Below, one piece after another: positions 43,509 through 50,730 of a DNA stretch of 64,000 bases. Under the pieces are notes generated by a model. That model made no database searches. It was not told the origin of the DNA and was given only the letters and a program-made list of their open reading frames with translations. Numbering within the stretch: position 1 is the stretch's first letter; each line of letters starts with the position of its first letter. The stretch comes from HXMU1420-13 sp965249965 (GTDB lineage: Bacteria; Bacteroidota; Rhodothermia; Balneolales; Balneolaceae), in the NCBI GenBank assembly GCA_965249965.1, contig OZ252262.1, positions 1,488,001-1,552,000 of the forward strand, given 5' to 3'. The translations under genes were made by a program, and so were the position numbers.

Positions 43509-43808
43509 ATGCTTAAGAAAAATTTCACACCAAAGAGAACTGTATGTAAAGTTACCTTTTCTGTTCCATCGGAAATTGTAAACGAAGAAGTGGTCCTGGC
43601 TGGCGATTTTAATAACTGGGATACTGAAACAACAAAATTAACTAGAAAAAACGGCGAGTACGTTGCTGAGCTTCGCTTAAAGCCAGAATCTGAGTATAAA
43701 TTTAAATACTTAATTGATGGCGAAAAGTGGGAAAATGACTTCGAAGCAGATGCATATGTTCCTAACGAATTTGGAACAGAAGACTCGGTTGTAGTTGTAG
43801 GTAAATAA
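43509..43808 (+). CDS. Stand-alone CBM48 / isoamylase early-set domain protein
   Basis: A 99-residue protein that is nearly all one immunoglobulin-like carbohydrate-binding module: VTFSVPSEIVNEEVVLAGDFNNWD (15-38), then LRLKPESEYKFKYLIDGEKWEND and EADAYVPNEFGTEDSVVVV. The GDFNNW and YKFKYLIDG motifs are the CBM48/AMPK-beta glycogen-binding core, including the conserved Trp. It has no catalytic domain and no signal peptide, so it is cytosolic. It may sense glycogen or glucan, or be a structural partner; nothing here tells which. It is followed six bases later by birA, and its likely terminator lies inside the birA coding start. Confidence 0.8.
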   Translation: MLKKNFTPKRTVCKVTFSVPSEIVNEEVVLAGDFNNWDTETTKLTRKNGEYVAELRLKPESEYKFKYLIDGEKWENDFEADAYVPNEFGTEDSVVVVGK

Positions 43809-43813
43809 CTATT

Positions 43814-44611
43814 TTGTTCGATACTCAACTATTTGAAAAAGAGCTTTCTACCTCCTGGTTAGGTAGAGAGCTTTTTTTTTATGAATCCCTTGAGTCGACG
43901 AATAAAACGGCAAAAAACTTAGAACGTGAATCAACAAAGCACGGAAGTTTAGTACTAGCCGATACCCAAACAGCAGGGAAAGGACAATACGATCGGTTTT
44001 GGGATAGTAAAAGTGGGCAAAATTTAACCTTCACTCTTCTTTTTGAGCCTACCTCTGGCGATCGTTTATCCATACTTACCTTAGCTAATGCTTTGGCAAT
44101 TGCTGATACCATTGAGGAACAAACTAAGAGTACTTCAAAAATTAAATGGCCTAATGATGTTCTGATTGGTGGTAAAAAAATTGCGGGATTGCTTACAGAG
44201 ACGCAGTTTTCAGGTAATGATTTTGATCGCGCGATTGTGGGAATCGGCATAAATGTGAATCAAGAAGAGTTTAATGCAAAGATTCGCGAATCGGCTATAT
44301 CATTTAAAAATATTACAAATCAAGATATATCAAGAGAAAGGCTTCTTGCTCGAATTTTAAGCCGCATCGAATATTATTATCGTTTATGGGATACGCAGAA
44401 TATCGAGTTGATTAAATCAATTAATAAGCGATTAATTGGGTATGGAAAGTGGACCAGACTTACAGTAAATGGGGAAGATTTAGACGGGGAATATAAATTT
44501 CTGGGGATTAATGAAGCCGGGCACATGGTTGTATTGAATAAGGAGCTCGAAGTGAATACTTTTTCATATGAACAAATCCGAGTCCAACTCTCTTCAGAAC
44601 CAAGTAAATAA
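43814..44611 (+). CDS. birA: Biotin--[acetyl-CoA-carboxylase] ligase
   Basis: Attaches biotin to the biotin carboxyl carrier protein of acyl-CoA carboxylases via biotinyl-AMP. At 265 residues it lacks the N-terminal helix-turn-helix of E. coli BirA, so it is not itself a DNA-binding repressor. Motifs: LESTNKTAK, ADTQTAGKGQYDRFWDSKSGQNL (biotin/ATP loop), KIKWPNDVLIGGKKIAGLLTE and AIVGIGINVNQ. The only sensible start is the TTG at 43814, since an in-frame stop lies just upstream. A strong terminator-like hairpin with nine Ts (43836-43880) lies within codons 8-23, unusual for a coding start. The end overlaps tilS by 44 bp. Confidence 0.9.
   Translation: MFDTQLFEKELSTSWLGRELFFYESLESTNKTAKNLERESTKHGSLVLADTQTAGKGQYDRFWDSKSGQNLTFTLLFEPTSGDRLSILTLANALAIADTIEEQTKSTSKIKWPNDVLIGGKKIAGLLTETQFSGNDFDRAIVGIGINVNQEEFNAKIRESAISFKNITNQDISRERLLARILSRIEYYYRLWDTQNIELIKSINKRLIGYGKWTRLTVNGEDLDGEYKFLGINEAGHMVVLNKELEVNTFSYEQIRVQLSSEPSK
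43836..43880 (+). terminator. Intrinsic-terminator hairpin inside the 5' end of birA
   Basis: Stem of 18 pairs with two wobbles: 43836-43853 with 43861-43878 around a 7-nt loop, followed by a T run (43872-43880, nine Ts). The core of 12 pairs (43842-43872) plus eight Ts has standard terminator form. It lies 28 bp after the CBM48-protein stop codon and within birA codons 8-23, so it could end the upstream transcript and control read-through into birA and tilS. The T9 run is also a possible slippage site. Confidence 0.7.
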
Positions 44612-45902
44612 CCTCTACCAACGTCATTTCGAAAGTGGGGATTCGATCGTTCTCGGTGTAAGTGGGGGACCGGATTCTATGGCCTTGCTCTACCTTTTTC
44701 AAAAATTGGATATCCCGGTTTTTGTTGTTCATATAAATTATGGGCTACGAGCACAAGAAAGTGATGCAGATCAGCAATTAGTTGAAGATGTTTGCGCCAT
44801 GTGGGGTATAGAATGTTGCTCGGTTAAAGTTGATTCGAGTAGTGCTAAGAATAATTTCCAAAATTGGGCAAGAGAATTTAGATATCAGGTTTTTGCAGAT
44901 TTAAAATCAGAAAGAGGCTCAGCCGGCATTGCAACAGCTCATCATAAAGACGACCAGCTTGAAACTGTTTTATTCAAAATGATGCGTGGTGGTGGAATCT
45001 CCAGTTGGTCGGGGTTAACTATCTGGGATGGGTCATTCTTCCGACCATTTTTGAATTTTACTAAATCCCAAATTATAGAATTTTGCAAATCGGAAGCAGT
45101 TCCTTTTAGGGATGATTCATCAAATCAAGAGAACACCTATGCTCGAAATGCATTGCGAAGTACGGTCTTTCCGGTTTTTGATAAATTTATACCAGGCTGG
45201 AAATCGAACATCGTAGAAGTTGCAAGAAAAGGAAGTATAGCCAACGAATCTTTCGAATTTTTAAGCTCTGTGGTAGTGGAAAATGAGAGCTTATCCATAG
45301 AAAAACTGAAATTGTTCTCTGCTGATTTACAGCAGGAATTGATTCGTCGGTATCTCATTAAATGTACTGGTGTAGCACCATCAAAGGGGTTGTTGGAAAA
45401 TATTCTTCGTTTACTGGATGCACAGACTGGCAAAGAAATTCTAGTAAATTCGCAGTATAACTTGCTTCGAGAACGAGATGAACTTGTTTTAAAAAGCACA
45501 ATAGAAGATGAAAAGGCATCAACATCGATATCTTATGAAGATGTCCAGAACCCGGTGCAAAAACTTGGTTGGGAATTTAGTTGTAACCATGTAGATCGTG
45601 ACTCTCTTCTTCAGGTTGATTCGGAAAAAATAAAATGGCCAGTAATTCTAAGAAAATGGAAACCTGGCGATTTTATTATCCCTTTGGGTATGAAAGGATC
45701 TCAAAAAGTGTCTGATCATCTAACAAATAGAAAAATAAGTTCTGCTAAACGCGAAGAAACTTTGATATTAATCGACTCAGGTGGTACTATTTGTGCCATT
45801 TTGTATCCGGAGATGGCTGTAAACAATGAGATTGGATGTATTTCTGATCATGTGAAAATCACAAAGGGTACTTTAAAACCACTTAGTATTTATAAATCTT
45901 GA
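44568..45902 (+). CDS. tilS: tRNA(Ile)-lysidine synthetase
   Basis: Modifies C34 of tRNA-Ile(CAU) to lysidine so that it reads AUA; usually essential. 444 residues. The ATP PP-loop is GVSGGPDSMALLYLF (30-44). GIATAHHKDDQLETVLFKMMRGGG is the catalytic motif region after it, and RPFLNFTKSQIIEFCK fits the family. The C-terminal TilS domain (WPVILRKWKPGDFIIPLGM) is present. It starts inside birA (44-bp overlap), so translation is coupled. Three bases separate its stop from hpt. Confidence 0.92.
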   Translation: MNKSESNSLQNQVNNLYQRHFESGDSIVLGVSGGPDSMALLYLFQKLDIPVFVVHINYGLRAQESDADQQLVEDVCAMWGIECCSVKVDSSSAKNNFQNWAREFRYQVFADLKSERGSAGIATAHHKDDQLETVLFKMMRGGGISSWSGLTIWDGSFFRPFLNFTKSQIIEFCKSEAVPFRDDSSNQENTYARNALRSTVFPVFDKFIPGWKSNIVEVARKGSIANESFEFLSSVVVENESLSIEKLKLFSADLQQELIRRYLIKCTGVAPSKGLLENILRLLDAQTGKEILVNSQYNLLRERDELVLKSTIEDEKASTSISYEDVQNPVQKLGWEFSCNHVDRDSLLQVDSEKIKWPVILRKWKPGDFIIPLGMKGSQKVSDHLTNRKISSAKREETLILIDSGGTICAILYPEMAVNNEIGCISDHVKITKGTLKPLSIYKS

Positions 45903-45905
45903 ATT

Positions 45906-46460
45906 ATGAGCTTTTATCTACCGGAAAAAGTTGAGTGTAAGGGTGAAATCTTTAAAGTATTCATTAATAAGGATCAGATTGATGCAAGGCTATCTTTGCT
46001 TGGCGAGCAAATTGATAAAGAATATGAAGGCCTGAAGCCAATATTTATTGGGATTTTGAATGGCTCCTACATTTTTCTTGCCGATTTAATGCGGAATGTT
46101 AGTATTCCCTGTGAAGTTGATTTTATGAAACTAAGTAGCTACGGCGATGAAAAAGTTTCCTCCGGCAACGTTACTGAGCTAAAACATATTGATGCTAAAT
46201 TAAAGGGCAGGCATGTTATACTTGTAGAGGATATTGTGGATACTGGTCTATCTATGAAGTATATGATGGAGAGAATGGCTGAGTACGATCCAGCCTCTGT
46301 GAAAGTTGTAACCCTGCTTCATAAAAAAGAAGCCACCAAGCATGAACTTCAGTTAGATTACGTGGGTTTTGAAATTCCAAATAAGTTTGTGTTAGGCTAT
46401 GGATTGGATTATGCCCAGGAAGGTAGAAACCTTGCTCAAATTTATGTGATTGAAGAATAA
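45906..46460 (+). CDS. hpt: Hypoxanthine phosphoribosyltransferase
   Basis: Salvages hypoxanthine and guanine to IMP/GMP using PRPP. 184 residues. The PRPP-binding motif is VILVEDIVDTGLSM. The flexible loop region has KLSSYGDEKVSSG and IGILNGSYIFLADLMRN. FEIPNKFVLGYGLDYAQEGRNL is the typical C-terminal purine-recognition segment. tilS followed by hpt is a frequent gene order in bacteria. The TTG-N20-TATATTTG element that begins after it drives the tRNA gene. Confidence 0.95.
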   Translation: MSFYLPEKVECKGEIFKVFINKDQIDARLSLLGEQIDKEYEGLKPIFIGILNGSYIFLADLMRNVSIPCEVDFMKLSSYGDEKVSSGNVTELKHIDAKLKGRHVILVEDIVDTGLSMKYMMERMAEYDPASVKVVTLLHKKEATKHELQLDYVGFEIPNKFVLGYGLDYAQEGRNLAQIYVIEE

Positions 46461-46477
46461 TTATTTCTTCAGATTGC

Positions 46478-46509
46478 ATTGCTTAGGCAATTGAACCACC
46501 GTATATTTG
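46478..46509 (+). promoter_or_regulatory. Candidate Bacteroidetes-type promoter for tRNA-Ser
   Basis: ATTG (46478-46481), a 20-bp spacer and TATATTTG (46502-46509), which fits the Bacteroidetes -33/-7 consensus TTTG-N19-21-TAnnTTTG. The element ends 11 bases before the tRNA. It supports an FCB-type main sigma factor. Confidence 0.5.
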
Positions 46510-46520
46510 TTGCCCTTTTG

Positions 46521-46609
46521 GGAGAGGTGGCTGAGTGGCTGAAAGCGCTCCCCTGCTAAGGGAGTTTATCTAGAAATAGGTAACGAGGGTTCGAATCCCT
46601 CCCTCTCCG
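46521..46609 (+). tRNA. tRNA-Ser(GCU)
   Basis: An 89-nt class II tRNA. The acceptor stem GGAGAGG (46521-46527) pairs with CCTCTCC (46602-46608); the discriminator is G46609. The anticodon stem is CTCCC/GGGAG, with loop CTGCTAA giving anticodon GCT (46555-46557), which reads AGC/AGU serine codons. The T arm GAGGG-TTCGAAT-CCCTC is perfect. The long variable arm (TTTATCTAGAAATAGG) is the mark of tRNA-Ser. CCA is not encoded. Confidence 0.95.
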
Positions 46610-46629
46610 CGAAAGCCAATGTAAAGCTT

Positions 46630-46665
46630 AAACCCTGATTAACTATTGTTGGTCAGGGTTTTTTT
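46630..46665 (+). terminator. Intrinsic terminator after tRNA-Ser
   Basis: AAACCCTGA (46630-46638) pairs with TCAGGGTTT (46653-46661) around a 14-nt loop, followed by further Ts (46662-46665). Nine pairs and a T run form a good Rho-independent terminator 20 nt after the tRNA. Confidence 0.85.
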
Positions 46666-46741
46666 GTGTCATGCATTTTGTTGTTTTGGAATCATCTGCA
46701 TAATCAGTATATCCTTGTATAACCTTTAACTCGGAGGATTT

Positions 46742-47425
46742 ATGTTAGATAGAATTACTACAGTACTTATTGAAGCCTATGAGACATTCTTTAATAAGTT
46801 AGCTGACTTCCTACCTAGCCTGATTGGGGCATTATTAATTCTAATAGTAGGATGGATTATTGCAAAGCTAGTGAAAACAGCTGCAATTAAGCTTCTCAAA
46901 TTAATCAAACTTGATGTCGTGACGGAGAAAGCTAAAATCGATCAATTTTTACGGGATGGGGGAAGTAAAAAATCAGCCATCGATATTCTTGGAGCTATGA
47001 TTTACTGGCTCATTATGTTAATAGTAATCTTGGCAGGTTTAGATGCACTGGGTCTTGGTGTTGCGTCTGAGCTCTTCAACCAGATTATACTGTACATACC
47101 AAATGTAATTGTTGCCGTACTTGCTCTAATTTTCGGAATTTTCCTAGCCGGATTTATTGCTCAGGTTGTATCCACATATCTGGCAAACGTAGGAGTTTCG
47201 AATTCGAAAGCAATTGGCGCCATTGCTAAGTATGCAATTATTCTTTTCGTAATCTCTCTTTCTTTAACCCAACTTAGTATCGGTGAAGAATTAGTAACCA
47301 ATGCATTTCTGCTTTTATTTGGTGCAGTTTGCTTGGCTCTTGGGTTGGCTTTTGGCCTGGGCGGAAAAGAATGGGCAGCAGGTGTAATTCAAAGAATTAC
47401 TGAAGACAGTTCATCAGCAAAATAA
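46742..47425 (+). CDS. MscS-related transmembrane protein lacking the beta domain
   Basis: A 227-residue membrane protein with five hydrophobic helices (about 24-45, 75-100, 115-140, 150-170, 180-210). The last helix, LALGLAFGLGGKEWAAGVIQRI, resembles the Gly/Ala-rich pore helix TM3 of MscS, but the cytosolic beta and alpha/beta domains that follow TM3 in real MscS channels are absent; the protein stops about 10 residues later. This fits the TM-helix (PF05552-like) repeat proteins related to mechanosensitive channels. A channel function is plausible but unproven. Start preceded by a Shine-Dalgarno-like GGAGG. Transcript ends at a strong terminator. Confidence 0.75.
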   Translation: MLDRITTVLIEAYETFFNKLADFLPSLIGALLILIVGWIIAKLVKTAAIKLLKLIKLDVVTEKAKIDQFLRDGGSKKSAIDILGAMIYWLIMLIVILAGLDALGLGVASELFNQIILYIPNVIVAVLALIFGIFLAGFIAQVVSTYLANVGVSNSKAIGAIAKYAIILFVISLSLTQLSIGEELVTNAFLLLFGAVCLALGLAFGLGGKEWAAGVIQRITEDSSSAK

Positions 47426-47431
47426 ATACCA

Positions 47432-47464
47432 AAAGATGAGCCTCGTAAATTGAGGCTCATCTTT
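47432..47464. terminator. Intrinsic terminator between convergent genes
   Basis: AAAGATGAGCCTC (47432-47444) pairs perfectly over 13 bp with GAGGCTCATCTTT (47452-47464) around a 7-nt loop. The T tail is short on both strands. It separates the MscS-like gene (+) from yjbQ (-) and probably works in both directions. Confidence 0.8.
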
Positions 47465-47492
47465 AATTACTTTAATCAAAAGAGTATCCAGT

Positions 47493-47912
47493 TTACTCAC
47501 CTATTAAAGTGACTATAATTTTCCGTGCACCCCCGTAATTGCGATGCTCACATAAATAGATTCCTTGCCAAGTGCCAAGATTGAATCGCCCTTCGGTAAT
47601 TGGAACTGAGACGGACGATCCAAGTAAAGAACTCTTGATGTGTGAAGTCATATCATCAGGGCCTTCTAACGTATGTTTATAAAGGCTGATATCTTCGGGA
47701 ACCGCTCGGGTAAAGAAAGTCTCGAAATCCTCTCTCACGGTTGGATCAGCATTTTCGTTGACGCTTAAACTTGCACTGGTGTGTTGAATAAAGACATGCG
47801 CAATTCCTGTCTTAATGTTCGATAATTCAGGAATATAATCCAATATTTCACGAGTTATGAGATGGAATCCTCGAGACTTTGGTGTTAATGAAAACTGCTT
47901 CTGAATGACCAT
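47493..47912 (-). CDS. yjbQ: YjbQ/UPF0047 family protein
   Basis: A 139-residue YjbQ-type protein. E. coli YjbQ has weak thiamine-phosphate-synthase activity, but its in vivo role is unclear. Conserved features: RGFHLITREI, HVFIQHTSASLSVNENADPTVRED, DDMTSHIKSSLLGSS, GTWQGIYLCEHRNYGGARKI. The three His-rich motifs form the metal site. The N-terminus aligns with E. coli from residue 1, so the start at 47912 is right. A terminator hairpin for the upstream lipoprotein gene abuts this start codon. Confidence 0.9.
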   Translation of the reverse strand: MVIQKQFSLTPKSRGFHLITREILDYIPELSNIKTGIAHVFIQHTSASLSVNENADPTVREDFETFFTRAVPEDISLYKHTLEGPDDMTSHIKSSLLGSSVSVPITEGRFNLGTWQGIYLCEHRNYGGARKIIVTLIGE

Positions 47913-47938
47913 AAAAAAAGCCCCGCGATTGGAGGCTT
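47913..47938 (-). terminator. Intrinsic terminator abutting the yjbQ start codon
   Basis: Read on the minus strand: AAGCCTC, loop CAATCGC, GGGGCTT, then five more Ts that run straight into A-T-G of yjbQ. Stem of seven pairs with one G-T wobble, T run of seven in all. It ends the Bor-like lipoprotein transcript; yjbQ expression must then come from read-through or from a promoter within the hairpin region. Confidence 0.7.
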
Positions 47939-47946
47939 AGTTTGTT

Positions 47947-48387
47947 TTAGTGCTTAACAAAAATTGGTAAGTCTTGCATCACTGCAAGATCTGAGGCATA
48001 TTTATAAATCTCCTGTATATCACTTTTAGAAGCATTCTCAGGTACTGTAATAACTTGTTTAGTATCAATTGAAGTCTCAATTGTTGCTTTCGAATCTGCC
48101 GCACAAGTAACGGTAACATGCATTGGCGTAACAATACCAAATGTAATCGCGCCAACAATTTGATTCATAAAACTTAATTGAGTTTCTACTTTAGCAACAC
48201 CATTATCACATTGCTCACTCGCATCAATTTCTGCAGGAGGAATGAGACCTGCTACAAATGCCATAGCCCAAGGAGTTTCATAAACTTCAGTAGTAGATTC
48301 TGGAAGACCAGTTGTAATACTGGCATGATAGCACCCACTAAGTAATAGGGTTAAAACTAATAATGATGATAGATTTCGTAATCGCAT
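47947..48387 (-). CDS. Bor-like lipoprotein
   Basis: A 146-residue lipoprotein. I use the ATG at 48387 (MRLRNLSSLLVLTLLLSGC); a longer frame to 48489 has no plausible signal. Signal peptide 1-18 with lipobox LLSGC, lipidated Cys19. The mature part has the Bor pattern: AFVAGLIPPAEIDASEQC, then NGVAKVETQLSFMNQIVGAITFGIVTPMHVTVTC. Phage lambda Bor/Iss proteins sit in the outer membrane and increase serum survival; free-living bacteria have relatives of unknown function. Two C-terminal helices (from about 110) are an extension. Ends at the terminator next to yjbQ. Confidence 0.8.
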   Translation of the reverse strand: MRLRNLSSLLVLTLLLSGCYHASITTGLPESTTEVYETPWAMAFVAGLIPPAEIDASEQCDNGVAKVETQLSFMNQIVGAITFGIVTPMHVTVTCAADSKATIETSIDTKQVITVPENASKSDIQEIYKYASDLAVMQDLPIFVKH

Positions 48388-48546
48388 ATTCTTGTTTTTA
48401 TTTGTTGAAAAATTGTAGCTACAAAAGCTATTGGAGATTATCGATAATGTTAGAGTTATCAAATAAAAAAAGATGAAGGAATTAATCATACTACAGCCTA
48501 ATTAACCGTATATTCAAGGCTTGCAAATTTTCATCATAACAACTTC

Positions 48547-50367
48547 ATGCACCAAGAGCTAAGAAATATTGCGATCATTGCACACGTAGATCATGGCAAA
48601 ACTACATTGGTTGATCAAATCCTCAAACAAAGTGGAACCTTTAGAGAAAATCAGGAGGTAGAAGAGCGAGTGATGGATTCTGGTGATCTTGAAAAAGAAC
48701 GTGGAATTACAATTAGTTCTAAAAACACCGCGATTGATTGGAAAGGCACCAAAGTAAACATCGTGGATACACCGGGTCACGCAGATTTTGGCGGTGAAGT
48801 TGAGCGAATTCTGAAAATGGTTAATGGCGTAATTCTTTTAGTGGATGCCGCCGAAGGACCGTTGCCTCAAACAAAATTTGTACTTAGAAAGTCATTAAGT
48901 CTCGGGTACAAACCCATCGTAGTTATCAACAAAATTGATAGAGGGGATGCTCGTCCGGATGCAGTATTAGACGAGATTTTTGATTTATTTGTGATGTTGG
49001 ATGCCACAAATGATCAATTAGATTTTCCGGTATTATATGCCATTGCTCGCGATGGAATTGCAAAAGTTGATTTGGAAGATGAAGGCGAAAGTCTTGCGCC
49101 ATTGATGGATAAAATCGTAGAACATGTTCCGGCGCCACATCAGCCAATTGAAAAAGAATTCAAAATGTTGATTAGTTCGATCGATTGGAACGACTATGTT
49201 GGCCGAATTGCAGTTGGGAGAATTGAACAGGGATCTGTAAAATTAAATCAGGAAGTGGCGTTGATTGGCGGAGACGGATCCAGTAAAATGAAAGGGCGTG
49301 CTACCAAATTATTTACCTTTAACGGGCTAAACCGGGAACCCGTAGAAGAAGCATTTGCAGGTGATATTGTTGCCATTGCGGGATATGATTCAGTAAATAT
49401 TGGCGACACACTTACTGCTGTTTCGGATATGACTCCACTCGAATATGTGGACTTGGATAAGCCGACTATTGCGATGTACTTCAGAGTGAATAACTCGCCA
49501 TTTGCCGGTTTAGAGGGGAAATATGTTACCTCGAATATGATCAAAGATAGGTTAATGCGTGAAGTTCGAACTAATGTTGCTATGAAAGTAGATGCAACTG
49601 ATAGTCCGGATGTGTTTAAAGTATCTGGCCGAGGTGAATTACAAATGGCCATACTTATAGAGACGATGCGACGTGAAGGCTTTGAGTTTGCTGTATCACG
49701 ACCTGAAGTATTGATGCAGGAAGTTGATGGTGTGTTACAGGAACCCGTGGAAGAAGTGATTGTTGATGTGCATACCGATTACAGTAATAAGGTGATTGAT
49801 AATCTGCAGAAGAGAAAAGGGATCATGCAGGGAATGAGCCAGGAAGGAGAGAATAATCGAATCGAATTTAGAGTGCCTTCTAGAGGGTTGATAGGATTCC
49901 GAGGCGAAATGCTAACTGAAACGCGTGGTACCGGGATTATGCATCAGCAGTTTGATGGGTACGAACCATTTGCTGGCGATATTCCGGGACGAAATCGCGG
50001 AGCATTAATTGCGCTCGAAAAAGGAGATGTTACCGGATATGCCTTAGAGGGAATACAGGATCGTGGGCAATTTTTCGTTGAGCCAGGGGATCCGGTCTAC
50101 ATGGGGATGGTTGTTGGTTTAAACAACCGTACCGATGATATGGTTGTAAACGTTGCAAAGAAGAAAAATCTAACAAACCATCGTGCTACCCAAACAGCGG
50201 ATAGTGTGAAAATTTCACAAGCTAAGAAAATGAGTTTGGAGGAGTGTATCGAATTTATAGCAAATGACGAGCTTCTTGAAGTGACCCCAAAAAGTTTGCG
50301 CATTCGAAAGAAATTTTTAGACCATAACGAACGCAAGCGAGAAGAGAAAAAGAAAGCAAGTGTTTAG
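48547..50367 (+). CDS. typA: GTP-binding protein TypA/BipA
   Basis: Ribosome-binding translational GTPase of 606 residues involved in 50S assembly and stress adaptation. G1 AHVDHGKTTL (12-21), G2 RGITISSKNTAI, G3 DTPGHADFGGEVERIL, G4 NKIDR. Domain II and the EF-G-like domains follow, then the BipA-specific C-terminal part (YTVFE-less but with PLCKKNLTNH-like KKKNLTNHRAT). The final 4 bp overlap a convergent small ORF. It has its own 160-bp upstream gap to the divergent lipoprotein gene. Confidence 0.95.
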   Translation: MHQELRNIAIIAHVDHGKTTLVDQILKQSGTFRENQEVEERVMDSGDLEKERGITISSKNTAIDWKGTKVNIVDTPGHADFGGEVERILKMVNGVILLVDAAEGPLPQTKFVLRKSLSLGYKPIVVINKIDRGDARPDAVLDEIFDLFVMLDATNDQLDFPVLYAIARDGIAKVDLEDEGESLAPLMDKIVEHVPAPHQPIEKEFKMLISSIDWNDYVGRIAVGRIEQGSVKLNQEVALIGGDGSSKMKGRATKLFTFNGLNREPVEEAFAGDIVAIAGYDSVNIGDTLTAVSDMTPLEYVDLDKPTIAMYFRVNNSPFAGLEGKYVTSNMIKDRLMREVRTNVAMKVDATDSPDVFKVSGRGELQMAILIETMRREGFEFAVSRPEVLMQEVDGVLQEPVEEVIVDVHTDYSNKVIDNLQKRKGIMQGMSQEGENNRIEFRVPSRGLIGFRGEMLTETRGTGIMHQQFDGYEPFAGDIPGRNRGALIALEKGDVTGYALEGIQDRGQFFVEPGDPVYMGMVVGLNNRTDDMVVNVAKKKNLTNHRATQTADSVKISQAKKMSLEECIEFIANDELLEVTPKSLRIRKKFLDHNERKREEKKKASV

Positions 50368-50606
50368 ATTTTTTTCGATTTCCGAAATCCTAAAAATCCT
50401 AGTTTATCTTTTATAGTTCTGGAAGCTGATTTTTTGTTTGATATTGCCTTTCTACGGCATGTTTGGCAAGCAAGCACACTAGTGTTATCGTATTCAACAG
50501 ATACCAATTCTACAATAAAGTCTCCTATTATTCTCCGTTCATTCTCGGGCGAACTACAGAAATAGCACGTTCTCCCTTCATTCGATGTAGCTTCGCCATT
50601 AACCAT
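50364..50606 (-). CDS. Small four-cysteine (zinc-ribbon-like) protein
   Basis: An 80-residue hypothetical protein. Two CxxC knuckles, CYFC (14-17) and CQTC (47-50), are spaced as in small zinc ribbons or HNH-like modules; no catalytic His pair is seen. The C-terminus is basic (KDKLGFLGFRKSKKI), which could bind nucleic acid. The gene is convergent with typA (4-bp overlap). In the 124 bp upstream are a tandem CTGTAGATA (50662-50670 and 50673-50681) and an AT palindrome AACATA-ATA-TATGTT (50696-50710). No homologue recognised; the reading frame may be real but is short. Confidence 0.5.
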   Translation of the reverse strand: MVNGEATSNEGRTCYFCSSPENERRIIGDFIVELVSVEYDNTSVLACQTCRRKAISNKKSASRTIKDKLGFLGFRKSKKI

Positions 50607-50730
50607 AAATCGTATTCTTTTTTATACCTAAATTAATCACTCGTAAAATCTAAATCCCTTCCTGTAGATACTCTGTAGATAAGGTAATAGTATTGAACAT
50701 AATATATGTTATAAATTGATAGCCCATTAA

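Noticed and set aside
48388..48489. N-terminal extension of the Bor-like lipoprotein
   Set aside because: The lipoprotein signal starts at the ATG at 48387; the extension would bury the lipobox behind a second hydrophobic segment.
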